Below, in pieces: positions 40,086 to 53,353 of a stretch of DNA of 64,000 nt. Origin of the DNA: Formicarius rufipectus (lineage: Eukaryota > Chordata > Aves > Passeriformes > Formicariidae); NCBI GenBank assembly GCA_013399695.1, contig VXAU01004729.1, positions 262,371-326,370 of the forward strand, given 5' to 3'. Under the pieces are notes generated by a model that saw nothing but the letters and a program-made list of their open reading frames with translations, did not search any database and was not told where the DNA came from. Position 1 is the stretch's first letter. The number at the start of each line of letters is the position of its first letter. The translations under genes and the position numbers were made by a program.

Positions 40086-41850
40086 CTTAGCCAATATTCA
40101 CTGATAAATTAATACATAGTTTTCTTACTGTGTTACAGCCTCTTCTTTTTCTGTGGGTTTAATTCTGATATTGTCAATAATAAAGACAAAAAACATTCAT
40201 TATTAAGATTTTTTGGTTTTAAATGTCATTATGTATGATGCAAGATAAAATTAATTTGGAATAAACCTATCTAAAAGTCTTTCAAAAATATATCTTTCAC
40301 CATTAACACTCCGTCCAGATGTCTAAACATTATCAGATACTGATACAATGAGGTGCCCAAGCATATTGTTTTTGCTTTTATTATTCACAATAGAGAGATT
40401 AAAAAAATAAAAAGTCCTAATTTCAAGCAATAGCTATAAAACATTGTCCTCATGTAGGCAGTCACTTCAAATCACACAATAATTAAAATGCTATGCAACT
40501 TTTTGCAAGTATTTTACAAAAAAAACCTCTCACAATATCATATGATACTTCCAGTGTCTATACAGAGAACTTCGGAGTAGTGTACGAATCTGGAATGCTT
40601 AGTAATACAATAGGAATGAAATCTCTTGGTACCGGCTCTCTTGCATATACACCCAGATCTAAGTGTGGAAATAGACTGATGACCATAAGTGTTTGTCATT
40701 AAAAAGATCATGTAACAAATGACAGAGCAGTTAAAAATGGAACCTAATGAAAAGAGAGGAAAGTAGCAATCTACAGTCAAAACAATGTAACATGGAAGAA
40801 TCTAGTCCAGTTTTTGTCAGTTTTACTGAGAACAATTTTGTGGGGATAGAAAGGACACACTGCTTTTCTTATCATTCACTAATTACGCCACATAGCATAC
40901 CTAAGCACAATGACAGCATGAGAGCTACAAAGACACCACACAAGTGTGCAGAGGAGAGCGGAAACAGAAGCTTTCCTGTCTATCAACTGTAAATGGAAGG
41001 AGTTTGGGAGGTCTGAGAGTTACTCAACGACATACTTATGTTAGAAATCTAAAATGTTGAACATGTATATCTAAAGTTTAAAGTCATAGGGATACATTTT
41101 ACATGATGAGTATGCAGTGGGGGACCAGTTTCATATATGAATACAAAGTAAACTGAGCCTTTTCTGTGTCTTCCCAAAGTGAGATCTCTTTGAAAGTGTG
41201 AATCTTGATATCCAATATTTCAGTGGTGCACACTGATGATGCACAAGCATTACTTTTATTTTTGTGTCCATGTCAAGAGAAAAGATGAATATTATTGCAC
41301 ATATATACTTTTTGTAAATTCCTACAATTTTATGCCTTTAGTGTTTTGGCTTTTTTTTTAAATATTTATTTATTTGTTTGTTTGTTTGTTTGTTTTTATT
41401 TTTTATTTCCCCCCTTTACAAGCCCTAGCACAGATTTGACTTTTTTCAACCAATATATCATCAAAAAGGTTTGGCCCATAAAGATGACAAAAGTGATCTT
41501 CCTTTTGTGATCTACTGTAAGTGATCTACACTTAGAGGTCTTACCTTTACTTGGTATTTTTTGTTGCCTTTATGTTTCGTATTTGATGCAGAGAACTATA
41601 GCATTATGGGCAGAAAAAAATTTTATTCTCAGTTTCACTTAAACAATCCACAACTAGTTGATAAAGAAATTGCAGAAATATGAAGTGTGTAGTACTTTTC
41701 AGAATTTTCTAATCTATTACGTCTCAGAGTGTATTGTTTTATAAGGTACCTTTTCTAAAATCCTCCATCTTTGATTACATAGTAAATACTAACAAAACCT
41801 TGAAATAAATTCATGCAATCTAGCCAAACTGGATAAAATTCCCTTTCCTA

Positions 41851-41887
41851 GCATCTATTTATTTATTTATTTACTTACTTATTTAAT
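41851..41887 (+). repeat. (ATTT)n microsatellite
   Basis: Tandem TATT units with two TACT variants. Confidence 0.8.
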
Positions 41888-43539
41888 AATTTGATTATTA
41901 AGAATGAAATTTCTTTTGGTTTAAATAAAATAAGCAAAATATTTCAACACAAGCACAAAAAGAAAAATGAAACTTAAAGTGTCATGTTAAAGACTGCATA
42001 TTTAATTTAAAACAATCAATTTTGTCTTTTGTTCTGCACCTTGTTAGATGAATGCAAATGGATGAAGAATTTTAAATAATCAAAATGTATATGACTTAAG
42101 CCATAGCTGAACCTTGCTCTGCCTCCATGAATATTTCTGAGACAAACCAGTTCAATTGTATTCACTGAGGCCATCCAAAAGTACACTGTACTGGATCTTC
42201 CAGATCTGTGTTATTATTTCTTCAGGTCTCTGCTTGTACATGAATTTCACTAAATATGGCTTGATGAACCTCTTTCTGTGGATAAAGCAAGTGAATGACA
42301 ATTCCTAAACGTGATACTGGGAAGTTGGTCGCCTTGCTCTAACTAGGACTCATTTCAAGTATCTTTTTTTTTTTTTTTCTGGTAATTTACTATCTGTGAT
42401 GCGAAAAGAAATAAAACACTCTCAAAAGCAGGAACTGAAACAAAAATTGGTATCAAACAGGATCAGTCATTTATGTGGCAAATGATTTATAGATATGTTA
42501 GGGAGATACTTGGGATACAGTTCTCTGTGCAGATATAAACCACAGTTTTATTTAGTATAGCGTCTTTCAAACAAGATGTATCCTAAAATGCTGCACAGAC
42601 TTATATCCTAGTGTGACACTGATATTGTAAATAACAGCACAGGGAGAAATTAAGAGACACAGGTAACAGGAATGTTTTCAACTGAGACCTGAAATGAAAT
42701 AGAGATGCCAACAAGGCATAGACTAGATCTAATAGCAAAAGCTAGAGAAGAAAGAAGTTGTATGAGCCATGACAAGGAGCCTGTGGTGGGAGATAGAGGA
42801 AATCAGTTGCTGATGAGCTGAGCCAGTGGAGAAAAGTCTAACAATACAGGTCAAATTTTCCATCACACATCAAAATCTACAGTCTCTACCAAAGTATACC
42901 AGAAATACATGTGAGCATACAAGGCCAGAATTTGTCTCTCTCCTCTGAATTTGGTTTATTCTCTGGTATATATTGTGAATAATTCTGTCATCTCCAAAGG
43001 ATTTCCAATAATATTCTTCCGGTATAACCAGATTTAAATCCTGACTTTTGTGGATTAATCTGACTGGAAAAAAAGCGCAATTTATTGTTGTTTTGGTGGT
43101 TGAGTTGGGTTAAGTATTTTTTTGAATAACCATCTATTTTGTCTATGATAAATTATGAAGGGAATGCTAAATAGAACAACATGGGAAGGTTGGTCACTAT
43201 AACTGCAGTTTTTCTATGCACATATAATAATATAAAAATAATCATACTTGCTGGAACAAATTGGCAGAAAAATAATTTCATAAATGAGACTGAAAATTTC
43301 CCCACCCTTAAATTCAAATCCTGTAAAAGGCAATTTTTTAGGTACAATAGGTGTAAGAATGACTGTCTCACAAAACTGCCATGAATTCTCACTAACTCAC
43401 CTAAATCAGGCAACAAGCAGAAATTAAAGTTATTAAATTAAATGGAAGATAATAGAGGTTTAATTAAGTAGATACAAGAAAGCTTTCTTAGGTTTAGGGA
43501 TATTTTATTATGATGTTTAATGCCATACCCTTCTTAGCT

Positions 43540-43910
43540 CATAGGCAGCAATGCTTTTTGAAAGAAATTTCAAGTTATTTCAAGGTCCACAATATGTTGC
43601 TATGGTGCATACTGCTGAAGAGAATAAGCTAATGGGCTCTCTCTTTAATATGATTAGAGCTATTATTGACATAATGCCAGAAGACACAAAACCATTAGCA
43701 TTACACTACAGCTCACTTCAGTCACAACTCAGATTTAGCATTTGATCCACAATTTTAATTTTGCTCTGCTCTACTCAGGGCTGCATTACACAAAATGCAT
43801 AATTAAAAGCCGATGTGATTCTCTCTACTTCTCAAATTAAAAACATAGCAAACATTTGTAGTTCTAATCCACTAGAAATTAATAAATCAAACATTGATTG
43901 TCTTTTATCC
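43540..43910. promoter_or_regulatory. Possible conserved noncoding element
   Basis: The unique stretch has many TAAT/ATTA cores (GATTAGAGCTATTATTGAC, CATAATTAAAAGCCGATG, CACTAGAAATTAATAAATC) and no repeats. It resembles intronic enhancer sequence; conservation was not tested. Confidence 0.27.
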
Positions 43911-45599
43911 TCATTCCTCAGTGCAATTCAGGATTCATGTTGGGAATATTTTACAATGCAACAGAAAACTACACTAAGAGTTGCTGCTCAGAAGGAAAGA
44001 ACAGTCTCTAAAGCCTGTATGTTCTGCAGGGAGAACCTAGAGGACAGCCCAATATTGATAACCAGTTATACCAAGAGATATTTCTGATGTCACCTCCCTA
44101 TAAATCCTTAACATTTTTCACTTATTAGCTATTTTTGATCATTAGAGAAGCATAAAACTATGGATGGGTTTGATTTTGCAAAATCATGTAACCTTTCAAT
44201 TTAGATTTTGCAAACATAACACGGGTTAGTGCTAATCCTAAGCAAATGTACTAATTTGTTCATATTTCAGATCAATCCAATGATCATAGATCAAAATTTC
44301 TTCTAAACACCCAGATAGGTCTTCTAAAGAGACTTGCAACATATTGCACCTACAGTCTACAGACTGCGAGAGCTTCCCAATCTCAGTGTCAAACTACTGC
44401 ATTATAAATGATGCAGGACAAACGAACCAGTTAGGAAGTTAGAAGAATTCAACAATTTAATAGCACTGTATGCCAAGTGAAACAGCATTCCCATTCTGCT
44501 TGCTCTTATTTTTTCCCCAGATCTTTTCATAAACAGTAGACATGAATATAGCTTTTCTAGTGAAAAGTTAAATGTTGACAGTGAGGATGGCAGCAGAAAA
44601 AGTTTTAAAATTTCATTCCTCCTGTGAAAAAAAATAAAGTCCCAAAAATGGTAATTGCATTTAATTTTTTTTTTTTTATTATTAGAGTGGTGTAAAAATG
44701 ATTCATTAAAAACACAGTTCAGATGTAATGATATATTTGAAATGTCCTTAAAATAAGTATTAGTATTGTCTCTAAAGTTTACTTACATGATACAGTAGAA
44801 AGATGTTGAATCCTAAAGCTTGTGTTTCAAATTACAGATGCAAACGTGTACATCTATAAAGACAAGCACTGACAGCACAAGCCTATACTGGCATCTGGGT
44901 TTTATATAAACAATATAAATTTTATTTCAATAACAAATAATTATTAATTCAAAGTTAAAGATAAAACTATACATTTTAACTACTCTTCAGTGTTAAGAAT
45001 TGATTTAATACTTATCACTACTCAATGCCTTAAGCAATTCAATTGCTGATGGCACATCTGTAATTTTAAAGACAGTGTAAAACCTATATACTAGATGACT
45101 GGACTATTTTGTAACAAAGCAAAATCTGAAGACTTAAACTGGTCTTTTTAACTCCTTCCATAACTCCACTATGGCAAATCATGAACAACCTTTTTCTTTG
45201 TTAAAATACTATTGAAAATACTGCCAAATCAATAGGTAAAGTTAATATTACAACAGAAGAAATTTGTTTATGAAAAATAGTTAAAAGGACATGTATAATT
45301 AATTCAAACATGTATTGGGAATCTAAAGGTAACAATCACTGAAGATACAGCTTATCAATATTTACATAGAGTTAGCACCTCTTAGGCCTCTAGGAAGAGT
45401 CCTGAAGCCATGGTTATATGATTTGCTAAAGATTTTACTAAATAATGACATGCTAAAAGTATTATGAATGAAGTCTGGCCTTAATGAAGCCTGTGCAAAC
45501 AATTTCATACCGTTAGACTTGCCTTGGATAAGCACAGAAGACCGAGCTTGAACCCGAGACCTTTCCAAATCCAGATCCAAATGCAGATTTTTCTACTGT

Positions 45600-45800
45600 G
45601 AGTTCAAACCATACTCCTGCCTCAGTGAGTTTGTGTTTGTTTGGCCTGAGTCAGCTGCTAGAGAGCATATGTGACAATTTTGCATGTGCCAAATTAGGTA
45701 GAACCCCTTCCAAGAGAGGTTCAACATTAAATGCACTCAAGCCTGATAGCAATCATTGTGCTTTTAACCTGCTGTTGGGTCACCAAATGCATGGCTTGAA
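45600..45800. promoter_or_regulatory. Possible conserved noncoding element with an AP-1/MAF-like site
   Basis: This complex, repeat-free stretch contains CTGAGTCAGCTGC, which combines an AP-1/MAF half-palindrome (TGAGTCAGC) with an E-box (CAGCTG). The function is inferred only. Confidence 0.22.
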
Positions 45801-46517
45801 AGCTTTAGTTTTCTTAATGTTGTGTACAACAGCTGGAATACTTTCCCTCCTAGCTCACGTTTTATATAAATGTTTCTGGATAAAAGTTCTCCATATACTA
45901 CCTTATTTTCACTGGATTTTAAATACAAAATTTTCTGTGCTTCAATCAGCAAAGATCTGATCTGGTTTGATTCAAATATCTTGCTTTTAAAAGCACTCAA
46001 AATTTTGCAAATTTTCAGCTCGTATGCATTCTGGAAAAAAATACTATTTTCAAACTATTACAATTTTATCCCCCCAGATTTATAGGGGACCAACATAGTT
46101 TTCATACTGCAATTTTGATTGCAATATTCCCTAGGAAGAGATTACTGGATTTCCTAATTAAAAAAAAAATCTTCTGATGTTTGAAGTCCTTACTGAAAAT
46201 TCAAAAGACAGTATTTTCCTATACAAGGACACATGGTGACGAGTCCTCCTGTACTCCATGTCCAATCTGTACTGATATTTGAGTGCAAATAATGAAATAC
46301 AAGGATGTATGCCAAATGTATTTACCCTTTTTCTGATAACAATCGTTACCATCATTACAGTCCATTTCCTTACCAGTATTGAATTAATGGGTTTGGATAA
46401 ATCTTCTGCCAAATGTATCATACAAAACCAATTAGGAATTCTTAAAGGATCAACAGCATCTTCTGGTCCCAGTGAGTCTGTATCCACTGGCTGGCAATGT
46501 GGCTAATAAACATTTTA

Positions 46518-46560
46518 AAAGTAAAGCAACAAAAAGTAAAGCAACAGAAACTAAAGCAAT
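46518..46560 (+). repeat. Three-copy 15-bp tandem repeat
   Basis: AAAGTAAAGCAACAA occurs twice and a variant GAAACTAAAGCAATG follows. Confidence 0.75.
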
Positions 46561-48052
46561 GAAAATAAAAATGAGTGTGATCTCTGGAATGAAATACTAC
46601 TGTCAATAAGGAAAATGAGAGAGATTTATATAAAAATAATGTTCAATCTCAAACTCACAGCATGTGTAGTTTTCTTGCTTACCCTCTCTTGGTGAATCAA
46701 GTCAGTTTAAACTAGGTCTAGACCTGAGCACCCCTTGACATTGTGACTGTGTGCAAAGGAGAGGTAGGCCTATGTGGAGGGAGGTGCTGTACCTGAGCTG
46801 TAGGCACAAACACTTCTCCTGCTATAGCAAAGGAAAAGAACAAGTCATCTAGCCCATTCCTGAGACAAAACTAATGTCTATATATATTGAGATTTCATAC
46901 AGGCAAAAAATAACTATCCCATTGGCAAAGTGAAGGACAATACAGATAAATAATAGATTAATTAGCAAGAGATAAGTACAATTCAATAGCATAATACCCT
47001 TCCTAAGCTGCATCCCCAGTTATCTCTGAACTGCAGTGGACTAATTGAATCCTAGAAGTATCTCATAAGATAAAGTATAAATATTATAGCAATACTGTAA
47101 TATATTAACGTTTTGTTCCTCATTCCTCTCCTTATTTTTGCTCCTGATGTTGTACTTTACTTTCTTCACACTTCTCCATCTATGTTCTGGCTGCCTATTA
47201 CCATCTACCAAGTAGGACAACTGTCCACACTTTTTTACACAAAATGTACTTCATCTTAGATGCATTTCCCAAAGATGCCACAGGATAGCCACAGAAATAT
47301 GTCAAAAATAATAAAAATTGTGCAGTCATCCATAAAATGGAGGGCAACCACAGTGCCTGACTGCATTATGGGGTGTTTTCATCCAAAACCAAGCTCCTTA
47401 CAGAGACATACATGGCTTGCTTTTTTTTTACAACAGTAAAATTCTGCAAGGTATGGGAACTACTGAGTCTTTGCACACATGTAAATATGAGGTGCTACTG
47501 TTTCATACCAGCATAAGGGAGAAAGGAATAAGACTTGAAATACATGGAAGACAAAAAGGAATATAGACAAACAGGTCAAAAGACTCTAAAAATGCCTCCT
47601 TTTTCCTGGGTAGTCTATTACTTAATCTCTGTTTTTATCCTTCACTGAACATAGAATTTTCTGTCTAAAAACACCTTTTAATGCAAATTATAAGATGAAA
47701 GAACTGTTAGATGTAATAAGTGCAGATCATCTTCTGTACAGGTGCTTTTCAGCTGAGGAAGCTCAAGACTAAATTAGCAACATGGATGCTCGTGGACTGT
47801 ACAAGAGCACTTTAAGGATGCGAGCATTGTTTTGTACCACCAAAATTATAACATTATGTATTAAAATAAATTTTGGGTTTGCAATAAGAAAAAAGAGTTT
47901 GTCACTTAGTTAAGGGAGAAGAAATATTGTTCCTGGACTAGTAGCAGCTACTAGCTGAGCTAAGCAGAACAAGATGAGGGCAAAGATGAAGACACAGGTT
48001 AGTTTCATTCCACTACAGGGAACATAAAAACACGACACTCTAATATTAGCAA

Positions 48053-48072
48053 TGTGTGTGTGTGTGTGTGTA
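48053..48072 (+). repeat. (TG)n microsatellite
   Basis: Ten uninterrupted TG units, followed by ATG. Confidence 0.9.
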
Positions 48073-49047
48073 TGTTTAGACATCCTTATACACTAAAAGA
48101 AGAACTTACTATAGCACATGAGGTGTGACAGATTTTCAACTCTCCTGACAGCCTCTCTTGTACAGGTAAAGCTACGTAACGAATTGTTTTTCTGTTTAGA
48201 AAAAATTAAAGGGGAAATTAGTAATGGTGTCTGGTGATGACAAAAGAGAATTAAAAATTCCCCCAGCTTTTCTCACATGGGTTAAGAGCACTTTTCCACG
48301 TTTAAATTCCCAGGCACCAGTCACAATGAGTATGTGACTGTTTGGTGTCAGTGCAAGTTAGAAGTAAGGGAAAGTTCAAACTAACCAGAAGGAAAACTGA
48401 TTGGAGTCAGACCCTGTATCATCTGTGCTGTGTTCAACAGAAACCAATGTCACTGCAATGCAAAAACCTGTCTAACAAGAATGAGACTCAAAGCATGGGC
48501 AGATACGAAAATTAGCACTACCACACTGAAAATTTGTCTATGATGACCTGCAGTATCTACTGTTGTGCCTCAGCTCTGAGGTTCTCCTGTCACAAGATGC
48601 TGTAAGTCAAACTCAGTTATTCCAGACCATTGAATTATGCTTATGAATACATAAAAAAGGCACCCAGCTTTAAAGATAATCTTTGCAGGTGTACCACTAT
48701 TTCTCTATTGCAACAGAAACAAAAATAACCAGCTTTATAACAAGACAATAGAAAACCTCACAGTCAACACGAAAAGACAGTCCAGCACTAAGTTGTTATC
48801 AATATATATTTTGTTAAAGATTATGTTATTTTAAGCTAGTAGTGTGCTGTCCACACTACATACAATAGCAAATGTGTATTCTGCTTTCAGACAAAAATGT
48901 CCTTTTGAGATAATCTCCAATATACTGGAAAAAATTATACATGAATTATCAATTAACTGTCACTATAAAAAGAGAGAAAAATGCAGAAAACCAAAACTCC
49001 ATAATAGTTAATGAAAATTGCAACAACTGTTTGCTTACAAAATTAAT

Positions 49048-50005
49048 ATCATAGAATTCCTAAAGTTGGAAGAGACCTCTGGAAATTATCTAGTCCAAAG
49101 TCCCTGCCAAGCCAGGGTCACCTATAGCAGGTTACACATAAATGCACCCAGGTGGGTTTTGAATGTCTCTAGAGAGGAATACTCCATGATATCCATGGGC
49201 AGCCTGTTCCAGTACTCTGACACCATCAATGTAACTGATTCCTGTTGAGGTGAAACGTCTTATGTTTTAGTTTATTGCCATGGATCCTTGTCCTGTTGCT
49301 GAACACCGCTGAAAAAAGTCTGGCTTCATCCTCCTGATGCTTGCTTTGAGATATGTACTGATGAGATCCCCTTTCAGTCTTCTCTAGACTAAACAAGCTG
49401 ATTCCTCAGTCTCTCCTCACAAGAGAGAGGCTCCAGACCACCGATCATCTTTGTGGCCCTTCTGTAGCTCCTTGTCTCTCTTGTACTGAGGAGCCCAGAA
49501 CTGGACAAGGCGCTCCAGATGTGGCCTCACTAGAGCCAAGTAGAGGGGCAGGATCATCTCCCACACCTGGTGGCCACACCTTTCCAAATGAACTCAGGGT
49601 ACCTTTGGCCCTCCTGGCTGCAAGGGCACACTGCTGGCTTATGGTCAACTTGTCATCAACCAAAACTCCCAGGTCCTTCTCTGCAGGGCTGCTCTCTAAG
49701 CAGGTCAGCCCCAGCCTGTACTGGTACTGGGGGTTATTGCTCCCCAGGTGCAGGACCCACACTTGCCCTTGTTGAACCCCATTAGGCTTCTCTCTGCTCA
49801 ACTCTCCAGGCTATCAAGGTCCCGCTGCATGGCAGCACAACCCTCAGATGTATCAGCCACTTCCCCCAGCATCCTATCAGTAGCAAAGTTCTGAGGGTGC
49901 GTTCCATCCCTTCATGATCGTCACTGATAAACAAGTTGAATAAGACTGGACCTGGTACTGATCACCAGGGTACATCACTGACTACAGGCCTCCAAATGGA
50001 TTCTA
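49048..50005 (-). mobile_element. CR1 LINE, 3' part, inactive
   Basis: Reading the minus strand, a CR1 copy covers the end of the reverse transcriptase (GPVLFNLFISD-type near 49930), then LGSNNPQYQYRLGLTCLESS and KDLGVLVDDKLTISQQCALAARRAKG, and the 3' untranslated part ending AATTCTATGAT. It is truncated at the 5' end. Frame changes and stops interrupt it, so the 118-codon open frame at 49445-49801 is only a remnant. It has the same orientation as BNC2. Confidence 0.93.
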
Positions 50006-51905
50006 CTAGAATAGCGTTTCTCGTACTTATACATATTTAAAAAATCATACATGAAAACAAACCTGCCAAAGTATTTATTTTTGATATATGTAGATAGTCC
50101 TGTACTGGCTCTGTATCTGCATTGTCCTTGGCATAGGCATGCACAAATTCTGAGCTTGGGCCTCTGAATGCTACCATAATTTAAATACTAAATATTAAAA
50201 CCCCACAGACAGCTATGAAAAAAATCTCCAGCAAGTTTTGCAATTAAAATCTGTTGCTGATTAGTTGTGTGGTACACTAAAAGAAGAAGAAAAAAAAAAG
50301 GCTACAGAAAAGAGACTTCCAAATTGTTTTTAAACCACAAAAACAAGTTAATGTCATAGGCAGGGAAAAGTGGATTTATTGTATTGGAAGCAAAAGATCA
50401 GTCAATTGTAAGCAAATTACTGTAGTTCTGGTCTCAGATGGGTTTTCAGTAGGTTTGCCATGTATCACACCAAGGTCAAATCTATTTGCTCTCACCCTAG
50501 ATATACTTAAAAGACCAGAAATACTGAAGTGAAAGATTGAAAATATTTGCTATTCTAATGCAACTTAATTATTGCAATAACAACACCAGAACAAACCATA
50601 GGATATCTGATTTAATTCTTTACTTTTGTATAGGTGATTGATGATGTGTCAGTGTACATAGAATATCTAAATTTTTTGCAGTCTCTATATTTTCACTTCT
50701 CTGCTTAATCAACTGAATTTTTAGTGTCTGTGAAATGATGGTCTGTGGTCAGACTATAGGACTTGCTACTTCTGTTACAGTTTGGACATAAAAAAAAAAA
50801 AAAGGCGCCAAAAACAAAACAGACAAAAACAGACTGAGAAGAACAAAGTAAAATATTTACTGCTGGCTATTAAACTACACCCTTCAAGTTAAGGCTAATG
50901 TGCTTTCCAATATGGGAACATTACCAAGGGGTCAGCGTTACAGCATTAAAATTTTAGAAACCAGGACTCTCAGAAGCAGTCCCTGGTCTTACAAGCAAAG
51001 GAACACAAATAGAGAGATGGAGCCACTGAACCACAAACAGTAGTTTTTAAGTGAAAAGTCATGCAAAGGTACAAGGGCCCCAGGTCTCTGGTGTAACAGG
51101 TACATCTATGTCTGCCTATCAGCTCACTCAAGTGCTATTAAAGGCCGACCAATCCATCTGAGTGGGCCCATTTGCTCCTTGCAGGTACAAATGGCTATTT
51201 GCTGTACATGTGCGATTACACACTCACTTCCTTTGCCCTATGCTAACAGCATGTAAAACAAAAAAGTGCCATTTTATGTACACAAAGGCACTTATCTGGG
51301 GCCCTTGGGCTCTGAATACAAAGCACTCTGAATAGATTGATGGTACTGCGGTGGGGACAAATAGGAAATGGACAACTGTATTTCCCAGGTTAATAGAGTA
51401 ATGATTCTCTATTACTAAAAAACTTGTGCACTTCTCCACCTTTTGCTACTGATTTTTCCAGAGTATAAAGATAAGCTATAATGGAACTCAGCCAGATTTT
51501 ATTTAGGCAAAAGATACCAAGAGAGTAAAAACTGTTGTTGAGTGATTCTGGACTTTTCTCTCAGCTGCTATTACATCTCTGCAGTTTCTGCTACTGCTGA
51601 CTTAAATCTACAAATGCACTTTTTTTGTTTTAAAATTTTTTTTTTCTGCCTAGCTTACAAGACAATGTAATATACAAAACCTTTCTAGAAAAGGCTGGAT
51701 TCTGTCCCGAGCTTCCAGTTCCTTAAAAGACACACTTAAATGTAATTAGCAAAAGCTTAGGTGACACATACACTGGATGGAGTGTTTCATTCATGACCCT
51801 CTGCAGACTTGTGCCTGAACTGCATGCACCATAGCAGGAGCAGTGCGTTTTACTCCTTGTATCAGCTCAGATCCCTGGTGAAAACCACAGGAAAGCAACT
51901 GATTT

Positions 51906-51943
51906 AAAAACCAAAACAAAACAAAAGCAAAAAAACCCCAACA
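51906..51943 (+). repeat. (AAAAC)-type tract
   Basis: AAAACCAAAAC units grade into AAAAAAACCCC. It is complementary in kind to the T/G-rich tract at 52799. Confidence 0.75.
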
Positions 51944-52798
51944 CTCGCACACTATAGTGCCTACATTGTCTTCCCTGCTTATCTCCGGCAAACACAGTAT
52001 TTTTCTCTTCAGAAAAATTAATTCTACACAGAAGAGCATCAGGCCAGTTAGGAGTGTCACTCCATATAACAAGTATGACTTGTGCTAAGATTCAGGCTAT
52101 GCTTTTCCAAGGATGAAACATTCATGGACCTTGCTACCTAGATTTTTTCCTTAACCTCCCTAAAACACGTTTGTTATTTAAATGAAATATCAGTGTGAAA
52201 GGATATCTGTGTATCCTTGCCATAAACATGATTTCCCTCCCAGGCAGTATTGGTAAGCCCATAATCTGTGGGTTTTATTGTTCTTTGGTGACTCTTACTC
52301 TAAAGACTCAGGTAGTCCTCAGCATTTTGAAATTTGGCTTTGTGTTAAATTTTGAACAATAACTGCCATTACACCTCAGAGCTCAGAGAAGGCAGCACAG
52401 TAGTTGGTGTACAGATGTGACAGAATGTTTTTATTCCAGAAAAAAGCTCTCTCTTTTTGACACACTGGAAAATGTACAGCTGGAGAATGCTTGAGGCGAA
52501 GATGCCACACCAGCCTTACATCTGTCTGCTTTCATTTGTCTACAACTGTGCTTATAGATAAAACATGCCTTCCAGATGTCATCACAAGCAGTGTTCATAT
52601 GCTGACTTCACTGAGATACTATTGTTTGCTGCCAGCATAACAGAGTTGTAAAACTAAAATATTTAAACTCTGTGCTACTCAACACAACTTTTAATGTCAC
52701 ACAGGATCTTATTTCAGGATTAATTAATGTACACCGCAATAAAATAATCATGTGTTAGAAAAAACAGAGCTAGGTGGCATATACAGTATGCTGTACCT

Positions 52799-52905
52799 TT
52801 TTTTTTTTTTTTTTTTGTTTGGTTTGGTTTTGGTTTTGGTTTGTTTGTGTTTTTTGTTGTTGTTGTAAGGTTTTTTTTGTTTGGTTTGGGGTTTTTTTGT
52901 TTTTC
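52799..52905 (+). repeat. Poly(T) and (GGTTT)n low-complexity tract
   Basis: A T18-type run is followed by GTTTGGTTTGG and GTTGTTGTTG units to about 52905. The lysine/asparagine/proline-rich open frame on the minus strand is a product of the repeat. Confidence 0.85.
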
Positions 52906-53353
52906 ATTTAAAGACATACTTTCTGTTCCAGGAAATGCAGTAGAGCTAAAAAAGTTGCCCATAAGGGAACAAAACAGATATCTCTAATGTGTTGGAAAGG
53001 TATGGGTGACTACATCTATGTAGTGTGGTACAATTCTGCATATTGCACATACTTTAAACTGTCCTGATTTTGTGGAAGAAGGATTGTGACTGAAAATCAG
53101 GAGATACACTTTGGAGGAATATTTTAATCTACAGTGATTGTCATTAAATCCACACAGTAATCTATACATTAAATCCACATGATGTTGCTTACTTGCTAGT
53201 GACAAATAATTAACATTATTAGAGAATTCATGGTTTTTTACCTACACTGTGCCTTGTGAACACTGCACTATGATAAATTACTTACAATTACAAAATCTTG
53301 AAACACTTCTCTGGGTGACCATTCTGCTACAGAATTTCTGTTCAATCTTTAGT

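Larger units (their letters stand above)
40086..49047 (-). other. BNC2 upstream intron, part 4; no gene seen
   Basis: Mostly AT-rich unique DNA. It includes (GTTT)n near 41372-41395, (ATTT)n near 41851-41887, a T17-type run near 42364, a small 15-bp tandem repeat (46518-46560), a (TG)10 microsatellite (48053-48072) and two candidate conserved stretches. The 120-codon open frame at 45598-45960 has no family resemblance. Confidence 0.6.
50006..53353 (-). other. BNC2 upstream intron, part 5; no gene seen
   Basis: Intronic DNA with an A-rich tract at 50282-50299, a poly(A) run near 50791-50803, an A/C-rich (AAAAC) tract at 51906-51943 and the T/G-rich (GGTTT)n tract at 52799-52905. No coding exon was recognised. 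Confidence 0.6.

Noticed and set aside
45598..45960. 120-codon open frame, plus strand, with hydrophobic stretches
   Set aside because: Composition follows T-rich DNA; no domain, and it begins in a candidate noncoding element.
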